64,000 nucleotides of DNA, taken from Centrapalus pauciflorus (lineage: Eukaryota; Streptophyta; Magnoliopsida; Asterales; Asteraceae). Of this stretch, positions 1-11,500 are shown in pieces (within the stretch, counting starts at the first letter, position 1; every line of letters starts with the position of its first letter). The translations under genes were made by a program, and so were the position numbers. Below the pieces are notes generated by a model. That model was not told the DNA's origin. It saw only the letters and a list, made by a program, of their open reading frames with translations, and searched no databases. Where the stretch lies: positions 1-64,000 of the forward strand of contig JAANYP010004685.1 of NCBI GenBank assembly GCA_020465985.1. The letters run 5' to 3'.

Positions 1-900
1 GTGTCCGAATTGAGGTTGAGTCCTAAATTGACATTGATCCGAAATGGGTAATGGTCCGAAACACTGTAAGTCCGAAATGGGTGTCCGAAATATGTGTTGG
101 TCCGAAATGTTTGAATCAGGACCCGAATTCGGATGGTCCGAATTCGGTCCATAGGGATCCGAGTTCATACTTATAAATTTTCCAGATTTGCATTTTTGAC
201 AATTTTACATGTTTCAGTAACTAAAAATTGAAGATATGAACTTAAATGTACTATATCAACTTATAACATAACACTAATGTACCAAAATATTGCATTTTTG
301 TCCATTTTTCATCCTTGGCCGAGGAACACACACACTAACACACACACTAACTTTCAAAATCATACTTAGACTTTGAATCTGATTCTGAAATTTTGTACAC
401 TATAACATATATGCTCGATTTCAACAAATCCATCATAATATATAACATGCATTAACATCTTGAATCAAAATCCTATGATTCGGATTTCACAAAAACCAAA
501 CCAAAAAAACCTCAAATTTTGCAAGTTTGGGTGAATCTTACCTCAAATCGTTTGTTGTTGTAGTTATAGTTCCTTCCAAATCACTTGAATCCCGAATTTT
601 AGCTCTTGAATCCAACAATCTTCGGATTTTTGATAATGAAATTTGGTGGGTTTTTCTTAGAGAGAGAGTGAGAGATCGAGAGAGTGAGTTAGAGAGAGAA
701 TGAGTTTGTGGGAAATGAAAGAGTTTCCATCTTTTATTTTCCTTTTTGACTTATTTGCACAATATACCCCTCCAACTTCGTATTTTCTCATTTAACTGAT
801 ATAATGATCAAAATAACTTAAATTGATTTAATTTTCCATAAGTACAATAATTGAGTCTTAAAACCGTAAATTACATATAATTAAAATTTGGGATGTTACA
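1..900 (-). repeat. 3' LTR (in element sense), truncated by window start
   Basis: Bases 1-900 align base for base with 6844-7743. I count about six substitutions and three small indels (a GA dinucleotide near 665/7505, a T near 739 and a C near 772). The LTR terminates at ...GGGATGTTACA. The missing outer part, about 1060 bp, would lie before base 1. Confidence 0.95.
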
Positions 901-937
901 GCATGGGCTCCACCACGCCTATACTTCGTCCGCGAAG

Positions 938-3900
938 TCATGCTGCGCTAAACAAACTTGGGTACTTAGTCTTCATGTCTTCTTCCGATTCCCAAGTGTG
1001 ATTAGCTCCCCGATGATGCTTCCACTTGACCAGCACCATCCTGATTTCTTTGTTGCGGAGTTTCTTGGCTTTTGTTTCCAGTATAGACTCTGGTTCATCA
1101 ACGAACCTTAGCCGTTCGTCAATCTTAATGTCCGAGTGATCAGTCCATGATTCCCTCTCGGGCACCAGACTCTTTCTTAAGTATCCTACGTGGAAGACCG
1201 GGTGAACTCCTGATAACTCTTCCGGCAAGTCCAAGTGATAGGACTGATTCCCAATTCTTTCTAGTATCTTGAAGGGTCCTATGAATCGAGGTGATAACTT
1301 TCCTCGCTTTACGAATCTTGTAACACCTTTCATTGGGGAAACTTTTAAGTAGACCCAATCGTCCTTCTGAAACTCTATTGCTTTGTGTCGGCGATCGTGA
1401 TAATTCTTTTGCCGATCTTGTGCCGTTTTCATGTACTATCGAATGAGTTGGATCTTTTCGTTCGTTTCTTGTAGCAAAGCAGGACCGGCTATTGGAGTTT
1501 CTCCTGTTTCCCTCCAACAGGTTGGAGTCCTACATTTTCTTCCGTATAGAGACTCGAACGGTGCCATCTTGATAGTGGAATGGTAACTATTGTTGTAGGA
1601 GAATTCAACCAATGGGAGGTGATCGTCCCAGTTACCACCCAAATCCATAACACAGGCTCTGAGCATGTCTTCGAGAGTTAGGATTGTTCTTTCACTTTGC
1701 CCATCAGATTGAGGTCTATAGGCAGTACTCATTGCGATACGAGTACCAAGACCGTTTTGCAGAGCAGTCCAGAAATTAGAAGTGAATCTACTATCTCGGT
1801 CGGAGACAATAGACTTAGGCACACCATGCCTAATAATGATTTCGTTTACGTAGATCTGGGCAAGTCGGTCCAGTGAGTAGGTTTCTCGGATTGGTATGAA
1901 GTGAGCAGATTTGGTTAATCGGTCAACAATGACCCAAATGGCGTCATGTTGACGACGAGTCTTAGGTAGCTTGGTTACGAAATACATGGTAATATGGTCC
2001 CACTTCCATTCTGGGATAGGAAGAGGTTGCATACTACCATAGGGTTGTTGGTGCTCGGCTTTGACTAGACGACATGTTCTGCACCTTTCAACATACTGAC
2101 CGACATCTCTTTTCAATCCTGGCCACCAGAAGTCGGCTTTCAAGTCGTTGTACATTTTTGTGCTGCCAGGATGAATTGAGAATTTAGATTGATGAGCCTC
2201 CTCGAGAATTACATCTCGCATGTTCCCGAACTTAGGAACCCAAACTCTACCGTAAACTCCTTTCAGTCCAGTTCCATCGTCTTGCATTAATGGCAACTGA
2301 ATCCTGACATTTTCGTCTTTTACATTCTCCTCCTTTAAGGCCTGCAACTGAGCAGCCCTTACATCGTCTATGATAGTGGACGTCAGTATTGTGGAAGTCA
2401 AGGCATAGCAGTATGCCTTGCAGTACGCTTTCCTGCTTAGGGCATCGGCCACTACGTTGGCCTTCCCTGGATGATAGAGAATCTCACAGTCGTAATCTTT
2501 TATCAGCTCCATTGACCTTCTTTGCCTCATATTCAAGTCCTTCTGACTGAATATATACTTTAAACTCTTGTGATCGGTGTAGAGCTAACACTTGGTTCCG
2601 TACAAATAGTGTCTCCATAACTTGAGAGCGAAAGTCACAGCAGTTAGCTCTAGATCATGAGTAGAGTAATCTTTCTCATGTGGTTTGAGTTGTCTAGAAG
2701 CATAAGCTATGACGTTTCCTCTTTGCATTAGTACAGCACCCAAACCCATGCCTGATGCATCTGTGTAGACTACGAAGTCTTCGTTCCCTTCAGGCAGGGC
2801 TAACACTGGTGCTTCACTTAGCAGATTCTTCAAGTTGTCAAATGCCATTTGCTGTTCTTCTCCCCAAAAGAAGGTCGCGTTCTTGCGAGTAAGCTTTGTT
2901 AGCGGAACGGCGATCTTTGAGAAGTCTTTGATGAATCGGCGGTAGTAACCAGCCAATCCCAGAAAACTCCGAATCTCTGAGGCGTTGCGGGGGGATTCCC
3001 AGTTCTGGATAGCTTCGATCTTTGCAGGATCAACAGCAATCCCAGCACCAGATATCACGTGCCCCAAGAATTGGATCTGAATTAATTGTTTAAGAGGTAC
3101 AAGTTAATAAAATAATTTATGATTGAGTATAAGGATCATGAAATTGTTTCAAACGTTGAGACGTACCTGCCTCAACCAGAATTCACACTTAGAGAATTTG
3201 GCATAAAGTCGCTCTTTGCGTAGCAACTCTAGCAATTCTCTCAGATGTGCAGCATGATCCTCTTCGGTCTTTGAATATATGAGAATGTCATCGATGAACA
3301 CGATGACCGATTTGTCGAGCATTGGCCGGCAGACTCGATTGATGAGATCCATGAAAGCAGCCGGCGCATTTGTGAGACCAAACGGCATTACCAGAAACTC
3401 GTAGTGTCCGTAACGAGTTCTGAAAGCCGTCTTTGGAATGTCATCTGGGTGTACTTTGAGTTGGTGATAACCCGAACGAAGATCAATCTTCGAGAAGTAG
3501 CTTGCGCCTTGTAACTGGTCGAAGAGATCATCAATCCGGGGCAACGGGTATTTGTTTTTGATTGTGACTTTGTTGAGTTCTCGTTAGTCGATGCACATTC
3601 GCAATGTGCCATCTTTCTTTTTGACAAACAGAACAGGAGCACCCCAAGGAGATGAACTTGGGCGGATAAAACCTTTGTCAAGTAGCTCCTGTAACTGCTT
3701 CATCATTTCCTGCATTTCAGCAGGGGCTAGACGGTAAGGAGCCTTTGCTATTGGAGCAGCTCCGGGAATGAGGTCAATGCGGAATTCCACTTGGCGATCA
3801 GGTGGCAACCCCGAGATATCTTCTGGAAAGACATCAGGAAATTCGGAAACGACGGAAACGGTAGAAGGAGATTGAACTTCAGCCTTTGCATCGACAGCGT

Positions 3901-5575
3901 AGGCTAAGTAAGCAGAACAACCCTTGGCAACGTGCTTTCGGGCTTTTGCAATTGAAATAAGGCATAAGTCGCCTTTGTGTCTATCACCATAAATGCATAT
4001 GTCTCGGCCCTCGGGAGTGGTAATCTTGATCATTCTTTTCTTGCAAACGATTTGGGCCTCATTGTGAACCAACCAATCCATACCTACTATGACATCAAAC
4101 TCCCCAAACTCCATAGGGATTAGATCTATGTTGAATACTACGTCTTCTACCAATAATGTACAATTCCTATACACTTTGTCTGCTTTTACTAACATATTGC
4201 TAGCAGTTTCTATGTCAAGTACAAATTGCAGTTTGGAAGTTGGCATGTTAAATTGACGAGCAAATGTAGTGGAGACAAACGAACGATTTGCTCCGGAATC
4301 AAACAGTATACGTGCAGGAATTGAGTTAACATAGAACGTACCAGTGACCACCTCCGGGTCATCCTTTGCTTCTTCAGCTGTGATTTGGAATGCCCTTGTT
4401 GGAGCCCTTTGAGATTGATCTCTGCGAGCCGTGGAAGCTACAGAAGATCTTGCTGTTGATTGTGGAGCATTCTGATCTCGTGGGGGTTTCGGGCAGTCCC
4501 TTGAAAAATGGCAAAGCCTGTGGCAATTGTAGCATGCATCATCTTTTCGTGGACAATGCTCCCAGTGATGGCCTTTCTGCCCACAGCAGAAACAATACAT
4601 ATCCTGAGTCTTGCACTCCCCAGAGTGCGCTTTTCTGCATCGTCTGCAGTCTCTCATCTCTGAACTGGCCGAAAAGGCCCTTCCTTTCTTTGGTGATGAA
4701 GACTGTTGATGGGATTGAGGAGAGAATCGGGAGGATCCAGACTCCCGCTGCCTTTTTGGTGGCGACGGTTGAGTCGGTGGTGCGGCGGCTGAACCTATGA
4801 CATATCCGGATAACAGGACAATCTGCTCCACATTCCGAGCAGCCTCGAGTAATCCAGCAAACGTTGTATACCGAACCCCACTCATGGTTCGGCGTATCTC
4901 ATAGTCTAGTCCGGCCTCAAACCGGGCTATCTTCCTTTCTTCCGTGTCAACTTGATGTGGTGCAAACAAACTTAAGCGGGTGAACTCAACGGCATATTGT
5001 GTAACCGTTTTCGTTCCTTGAGTCAGATTCAGGAACTTCGCCTCTAGACGGCGCTTCTCATCAGTAGGACAATATTGCTGGGAGAATACTTCCTTGAACT
5101 CGTTCCAAGACATGTGTGACACTACCTCCATCGTCAGCACATGTGTCATTGCATCCCACCACATAACAGCGTCCCTTGCAAACATAGCGGTTGCAAAGCG
5201 GACCATGTCTTTATCAGCACAGTCGCTGTTTCTGAAAGTTCTCTCTGTGGTGGTGATCCATTCCAATGCAGTCACAGCATCTCTGGTTCCATCAAAAGTA
5301 ACAGCCCCGTTACTTTTGAAGTCCTTAAACCTACAGCCCCTTGATCGGTTGGAAGACCCAGTATCTTGTCTTTCCTCTTGGTCATCTTGTTGCTGTTCCT
5401 TGTTCTTTCGTTTGTCAGCTTTACGTTTTGCCTCGGCCTCATCTCTGGCCCTTAACTGATCAGCAAATGACTGAGCCTGCTCAGCCATTCGTTTGGATTG
5501 TAGCTCATTGTTTTGTTCCATGAGAGCTTGCATCATCTGGAACATTTGTTGAGGAGTCATATCGTCTCCTGACAT
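938..5575 (-). pseudogene. gag-pol polyprotein of the chromovirus, broken by three in-frame stops
   Basis: One frame runs from ATG 5575 to the stop at 938. Residues 1-300 are gag; two CCHC zinc knuckles lie near residues 328-341 and 348-361; the protease motif DSGA is near 426. The RT begins near 570 and carries the FIDD active site; RNase H has YTDAS; the integrase has the HHCC finger and the later catalytic Asp and Glu; the last 60 residues look like a chromodomain (VKWKHH, HTWE). Breaks: TAA at 3584-3586 inside RT, TAG at 2585-2587 inside RNase H and TAG at 1436-1438 after the integrase core. All remain in one frame, with no frameshift. The first catalytic Asp of the integrase, expected after ATG 1985-1987, is Tyr (1982-1984). 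A 90-bp intron interrupts RT at 3077-3166. As it stands the element could not make its own full Pol. Confidence 0.93.
3077..3166 (-). other. Candidate spliceosomal intron within the RT coding region
   Basis: On the element strand the exon ends CAG and is followed by GTACGT, a near-perfect 5' splice site. The other end is TTAATTCAG, then the next exon. Removal joins the RT frame in phase 0 at a glutamine codon, exactly where the conserved FLGH motif should follow. The segment is AT-rich, has an in-frame TGA six codons in, and matches no RT sequence. Its 90-nt length suits a plant intron. Confidence 0.8.
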
Positions 5576-5765
5576 GTTCTGAAATATAACAACTTATATT
5601 TAGAACATTTATTTGTAAGTCCTAAGTATTTACAGTTACCCTTTGTGTTTCCCCGTGTGCATGTCAATCCTATCTTAGTTCAGATCATTACTTAGAAGTT
5701 CATTCTAATATCATAACCTAAGTTTGAGTCCAAGTCCTCGCGGACACTTGAAACCTCAAACTAAT

Positions 5766-5777
5766 GCTCTGATACCA
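5766..5777 (-). other. Primer-binding site for initiator tRNA-Met
   Basis: The element strand reads TGGTATCAGAGC, the standard 12-nt complement of the 3' end of plant initiator tRNA-Met, three bases after the 5' LTR end at 5781. Confidence 0.93.
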
Positions 5778-5780
5778 AAC

Positions 5781-7743
5781 TGTGACGTCCTTGTTAATTA
5801 ATGAAATAATTGTAGCAATCACCAGGATCGACTAACAACCCAATGAGTAATCATGATAATTGAAATTGAATACTTAAATTAGAATTAAGCAAATCCACAC
5901 TAAAGCAATAGAATACATGTCTACAGTGATAAGAGTCTAACTATTACATCAACATAATTGTTTTAGAAGTAGAAATCTCAGCCCAAAGCTATTACATTCA
6001 AGTACCAATAGCTACTAAGGTCTCCGGGATATTGATTTGATATGCTTAAGTAGATGGTCCAGCTACACTCTTGCCTTTGCCTGTAAACAATGTGAGTCAA
6101 CAGTAAGCTAAATGCTTAGCGAGATAACAGATTATGCATACAACAAATATTTCTTTACAAACAATGCTTAACCATGGGCAGTGTAAGCCCCATGTATGTG
6201 AATATCGGCAGTGTAAGCCTCAGTGTATGTGAAAAACCATGCAGTGCAAGCATGGGTTGGCAGTTCAATATGCTGATCGGGGATGTGCCGAACCTGTTGG
6301 GATACGAGTGGGATGATCAGTCCCCGACAGTGGCCTGCTGTCCGCCCCAGTCCAGGTCGCATCAGATTATGAAGTAATGATCATGCAGTGCAAGCATGAT
6401 GTAAATAGATGCACTTTCAAATGAACGCAAGCTACATGTGTGTTACATGTCAAGTACGAGTGTGCATCATAACAACAAATCATTTCATGAGTGCCAAATG
6501 AAGTATATGAACAACGTGAACATGCCATTGAATGTATAAACATGAATGTAAAAACAATAAATGTTCGAATGATAATCTGCAACTCACAGTGATTGGTTTT
6601 GTGACTTGATCCTGAATCAATGTGTGTTTTGATAACACCACAATGATCTGTAAAGTAGGTGTAATAGTGAATTTGTGTCAGTAATTGCTTAAAACTTGTA
6701 TTTTGTAATTTTAAATGTAATTGGGTCTGAATTCGGACCACATCCGAATTCGGATGGATCCGAAATCCGAATGGTCCTCAGGTCCGAATTAGGGTGATCC
6801 GGATTTGGTCTTGATCCGAAATTGATGGATCCGAAATAGGTATGTGTCCGAATTGAGGTTGAGTCTGAAATTGACATTGATCCGAAATGGGTAATGGTCC
6901 GAAACACTATAAGTCCGAAATGGGTGTCCGAAATATGTGTTGGTCCGAAATGTTTGAATCAGGACCCGAATTCGGATGGTCCGAATTCGGTCCATAGGGA
7001 TCCGAGTTCATACTTATAAATTTTCCAGATTTGCATTTTTGACCATTTTACATGTTTCAGTAACTAAAAATTGAAGATATGAACTTAAATGTACTATATC
7101 AACTTATAACGTAACACTAATGTACCAAAATATTGCATTTTTGTCCATTTTTCATCCTTGGCCGAGGAACACACACACTAAAACACACACTAACTTTCAA
7201 AATCATACTTAGACTTTGAATCTGATTCTGAAATTTTGTACACTATAACATATATGCTCGATTTCAACAAATCCATCATAATATATAACATGCATTAACA
7301 TCTTGAATCAAAATCCTATGATTCGGATTTCACAAAAACCAAACCAAAAAAACCTCAAATTTTGCAAGTTTGGGTGAATCTTACCTCAAATCGTTTGTTG
7401 TTGTAGTTATAGTTCCTTCCAAATCACTTGAATCCCGAATTTTAGCTCTTGAATCCAACAATCTTCGGATTTTTGATAATGAAATTTGGTGGGTTTTTCT
7501 TAGAGAGAGAGAGTGAGAGATCGAGAGAGTGAGTTAGAGAGAGAATGAGTTTGTGGGAAATGAAAGAGTTTCCATCTTTTATTTCCTTTTTGACTTATTT
7601 GCACAATATACCCCTCAACTTCGTATTTTCTCATTTAACTGATATAATGATCAAAATAACTTAAATTGATTTAATTTTCCATAAGTACAATAATTGAGTC
7701 TTAAAACCGTAAATTACATATAATTAAAATTTGGGATGTTACA
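5781..7743 (-). repeat. 5' LTR (in element sense), complete, 1963 bp
   Basis: Bounded by TGTGAC at 5781 and GTTACA at 7743 on the plus strand. Two internal repeat clusters stand out: degenerate units with GCAGTGTAAGCC / ATGTATGTGAA at 6177-6255 (a last partial near 6384), and 13 exact TCCGAA hexamers between 6735 and 6995. A purine-rich block of GAGA repeats (7501-7548; pyrimidine-rich on the element strand) lies downstream of a TATA-like GGGTATATTG near 7600-7610. This is a plausible promoter and start region but untested. Confidence 0.95.
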
Positions 7744-8222
7744 TAGGGTATTTGTAAATTTGTTTGTTTTCAATTCGAATAGATGTGCAATTTTATTTTT
7801 GATTTTGATTTTTTAGTTATGTATCAATTTAAAATTTGATTTTACAGGTTTTTAGTTCTAAACATATATGTAAATTTCCTTTGAGTTCTATTTCTGGGAC
7901 GTGGTTTGATTTTGACAATGTGCTTGGAGTATATACCATTTAGATTCAATCATGGGTTTATGTGATTGTGTTAATCGAATGAATTAGGATTGATCACATT
8001 CTGTAAAAAATCAGTATTCTATTGTTCTTTATGATGTTGCAACTTTTCGATGACCAGTTATCTGTCAGAGCCATCGAAATTTCCAGGTTAATCGGTTTCA
8101 CAGGTTTTAGGCGAATTTCTTCACGAGTTCAATATCAAAAGGTTAACTTAATGACTATAATGATAAAAAGATACGTTGAAAGATCGAATTGATATAAATA
8201 AACATAAAAATCGTTTTTTTAA
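7744..8222. other. Intergenic stretch without recognisable gene
   Basis: AT-rich sequence between the retrotransposon end and a decayed MITE. No conserved ORF is visible. It may hold distal promoter sequence of the downstream BIO3-BIO1 gene, but I see no clear element. Confidence 0.5.
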
Positions 8223-8480
8223 TAGGTTAATTATGAAAAGAGAACCCACGTATTTTCACGTTCTTTATGTTTTCATCCATTCATGTTTTTTTTTTCCAGA
8301 AAAATTATCAAGTCAATTTTATGGTTCTGTAAAATTTAATTTTTAGAACTTGATTATAATTGGTATCGAGTTTTTTTTTGGGGAAAAACCATATTATAAT
8401 AGTCAAATTTTATAAACCAAAAATAAATTAACTTAAAAAATTTTCTCGATAAAAATAATATAAATAAACTAAAAGACAAA
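8223..8480. mobile_element. Decayed foldback MITE related to the one at 16681
   Basis: The left half begins GGTTAATTATGAAAAGAG and continues ACGTATTTTCACGTTC and GTTTTCATCC, close to the left arm of the 16681 element. A diverged inverted right half is visible (GGTTCTGTAAAATTT against AAATTTTATAAACC at about 8410). Limits are approximate. It ends about 100 bp before the BIO3-BIO1 start codon, so it lies within the likely promoter or leader. Confidence 0.5.
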
Positions 8481-8598
8481 AAAAATATAAATGTATATAT
8501 ATATTTTTCATAAGTAATCTTTTTTAAATGTATATATATTTATTTTAAAAATCGTAGCCGTTATTCTAACCACACACTCGACCTGACACACACTCAGC

Positions 8599-11500
8599 AT
8601 GTTCCAACACCCTTCTCTTCTCTTCACTCACTCCCGCCACTTCCTCCTCCGCCGTCACCGACGCCACCACCACCACCACCTATCAACACCGCCTCTTCTC
8701 CACCGTCTACTCTCAACTCTCTCGCACACTCTCTCACACCCTATATATACCATATGGGCCGCCAACACCGGACTTGGCAAAACTCTCGTTTCCACCGGTC
8801 TCGCCGCCTCCTCCATCATCTCTTCCTCACCGTCCTCCCCTTCAAAACTCATCTACATCAAACCTCTCCAAACAGGCTTTCCTCTCGACTCCGATTCCGC
8901 ATTCGTTTACCGTAAAATTCTCCAAATTCTCTCCCACCGTAATCCCCAATTAACTCTCCTCGCTTCAAACCAAACCCTAAATGTCTCAATCCCCGCAGCA
9001 AAATTGAAATTGGGCAACGATTTTAGCGGAGAAGGGCAGTTTAGTAAGAATGGATTTGGTGATTTTGGTTTTTATGAAGAGAGGAAGGAAGGGTTTGCGG
9101 AGGAGGTTGGGGCCGAGTTGATATGTAAGACAATGTATGCGTGGAAAGAAGCGATTTCACCTCATTTGGCTGCTGTGAGAGAAGGTGCAAATGTGGGGGA
9201 TTCTGATGTGTTGGTTTTGTTGAAGAGGTGTTTGGAGATTGGGGTTGGAAGTAAGGGTAACTGTGGGAGTACTGTTTTGAGTTTGGTTGAGACTGCTGGT
9301 GGTGTTGCTAGTCCAGGATCATCTGGTTCACTTCAATGTGATTTGTATAGGTGAACATCTTAGTTTCTTGATACTACTTTTCGAGTTGTTTAATAGTTAC
9401 ATATAACATTGTATACTTTTGTCCTTACAAACATTAAGAAAAGCGTATTAACAGAGTGCTTAAAGGTGATTAATTGCATATGTATAACATCTGGCATACA
9501 GTTAGGGGTGTGTAAGTTTGGTCGAAGCTGAGAAAACAGGCAAAACTGAAGCAAATTGGCAGGTTTGGAGGGAGCATCCCATAATCGGTCAGCCAGTTTG
9601 GAAACATGAAACTGAGCATAGTTGGTTCAGTTTACAGATTGTAGTGCCGAACTGAATTGTGTATATTAATAACATATTGTATTTCTAGCATATATTAGTA
9701 ACATATTTAGATTAACCTTTCAGGTAAATTGCATCCCATGCTTACATTCTGGTATTAGTAATATATTTAGTTCTAAATTGCATCTGATGTGGACCTTCTG
9801 GTCCGGAAGTTGCTCATTGGTGAATAGTGAAAACGTCCTACTGGCCCTATTCTTGCTTAGTCATCTTTTTTTTTTTTTTTCTCTTTCTTGCTGTGGTTCA
9901 TTTTCTGGACGACTTGACTAACTCTATCCTTTCTGAAGGTGTTCCCGTCACAAAACCCTAACAACTATCTATATTATGAAAAACTGAAATGTGTAATTTA
10001 TCGTTGGTTGCTAACTTGCTACGCTATATGAACCCTAATGCTCTATGTTGCTGACATAGTATGAATCTTATATTCACTTATTTCTGATTCAATATAATCA
10101 ACCCAAACTTCTTATAACATGCATGCAGGCCATTTCGGTTACCGTCTATTCTTGTGGGTGACGGAAAATTAGGGGGTATTTCAGGGACGATTTCAGCATA
10201 TGAAAGTCTTACAATACGAGGATATGATGTTGTTGCTATTGTGCTGGAAGATCATGGCCTCGAAAATGAAGTACCATTGTTGTCTTATCTCAGAAACAGG
10301 TGTCTATGTTTTGTACTCACAGATGATCTTCTTGACTTATTTCCCTCTATAATTGCTTAGAAAACTTAAAATATGTTTTTTTCTTAATTTGTAAGGGTCC
10401 CAGTTCTTGTTCTTCCATCGATTCCAAAAGATCCCTTAGACGACCTCATGGAGTGGTTTGATGAATCATGGAGTGTTTTCGACTCATTGAAGGGGATAAT
10501 GCTATCTTTGTTTCAAAAGCGGGTGGATCGACTACATGAATTGCCACAGAAGGCTCAACAGATTTTTTGGTGGCCGTTTACTCAGCACAAGCTTGTACCA
10601 GAAGAAAAGGTCACAGTTATTGATTCTCGTTATGGAGAAAACTTTGCAGTTCACAAGGTCATTTTTCTTTTCAATCATACTTTTAAAAACGTATAAAAAA
10701 CATGTGATTTTTACTGTGTCATTGCCATTGGCTGTTAAATGGTTTTACATGTATAGGTGAAGGATTATGGCTGTATTACTCAAATGTTTGATGCTTGTGC
10801 AAGCTGGTGGACACAGGGTCCTAATGCTGCTTTACAGGTCATTTATGATTTTGTATATTATTAATCATTTTTTGATTTGATGGATTAATAAGTGACACTT
10901 CTCATTAGTAGTGAAGCTAGAAAATCTATGCAGGTGGTAGATGGGATGAGATGCTAAGTATTTAATTCATGATTTTTTATGGTAAAATTTTAAAAACCCA
11001 TGTTTATTAAGTTACATTATTTGAAAAGGCAAGTTGCACGTAAAAGACGATGGTATTTTATTTTAGGGAACATTACTCATAATATCAACATTTTTAAAGG
11101 TCTATGTTGTAAGTTCATAATTGAGTTTGTTTTGTATAATCAAATATTAACTCCCTTATCCAATTTATTCTTGGATCGCTGCAACATTTCATGATTTGTT
11201 ATTCGGCGATTCCCTTATGAAGTAATATATAAGTATAACAATTTACAATCTCAAAATCTTGTCTTGACTGCTAATGATTAAAAGGATTTATTATTTTAGA
11301 AGCAGTTTGTTTTATATTTCATTGGTTGATGGACAATTTTGTAAGATATCCTTAATGGTGCAACTTGTTTAGGTGGGTTCAGATTAAGCTTGCACGGGAT
11401 ATGGGCTATACTGCAGCAAGGTTTGGGCATGTAATGTTCCCCGAGAATGTTTATGAGCCAGCACTTGAATGTGCTGAACTTTTGCTTCAAGGCGTTGGGA

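Larger units (their letters stand above)
1..7743 (-). mobile_element. Ty3/gypsy chromovirus LTR retrotransposon (Tekay/Del-like), left LTR cut by window edge
   Basis: The element reads on the minus strand. In that direction it has a 1963-bp 5' LTR (7743 to 5781), a primer-binding site (5777 to 5766), gag-pol (5575 to 938) and a 3' LTR starting at 900 and running past base 1. The LTR ends are TGTAAC...GTCACA on the element strand, so the usual TG...CA is kept. Domain order gag, zinc knuckles, protease, RT, RNase H, integrase, with a C-terminal chromodomain-like segment, places it among chromoviruses; the Tekay lineage is inferred from this layout and the PBS. There is no clear polypurine tract next to the 3' LTR: the bases beyond 900 read as a mixed GGTGGAGCCC-type stretch on the element strand. 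The target duplication cannot be tested because the left flank lies outside the window; the right flank begins TAGGG. Confidence 0.95.

Noticed and set aside
893..1111. Plus-strand 72-codon frame at the LTR/pol junction
   Set aside because: Antisense of the chromodomain-like Pol end; not a gene.
4390..5523. Plus-strand open frames opposite gag
   Set aside because: Shadow frames of the minus-strand gag; no domain and no start context.
10838..11382. Alternative acceptor TTTAG at 11372 for BIO3-BIO1 exon 5
   Set aside because: It would add GTGGGTTCAG (10 bases) and break the frame; the acceptor at 11382 keeps frame and the conserved LARDMGYTAA sequence.
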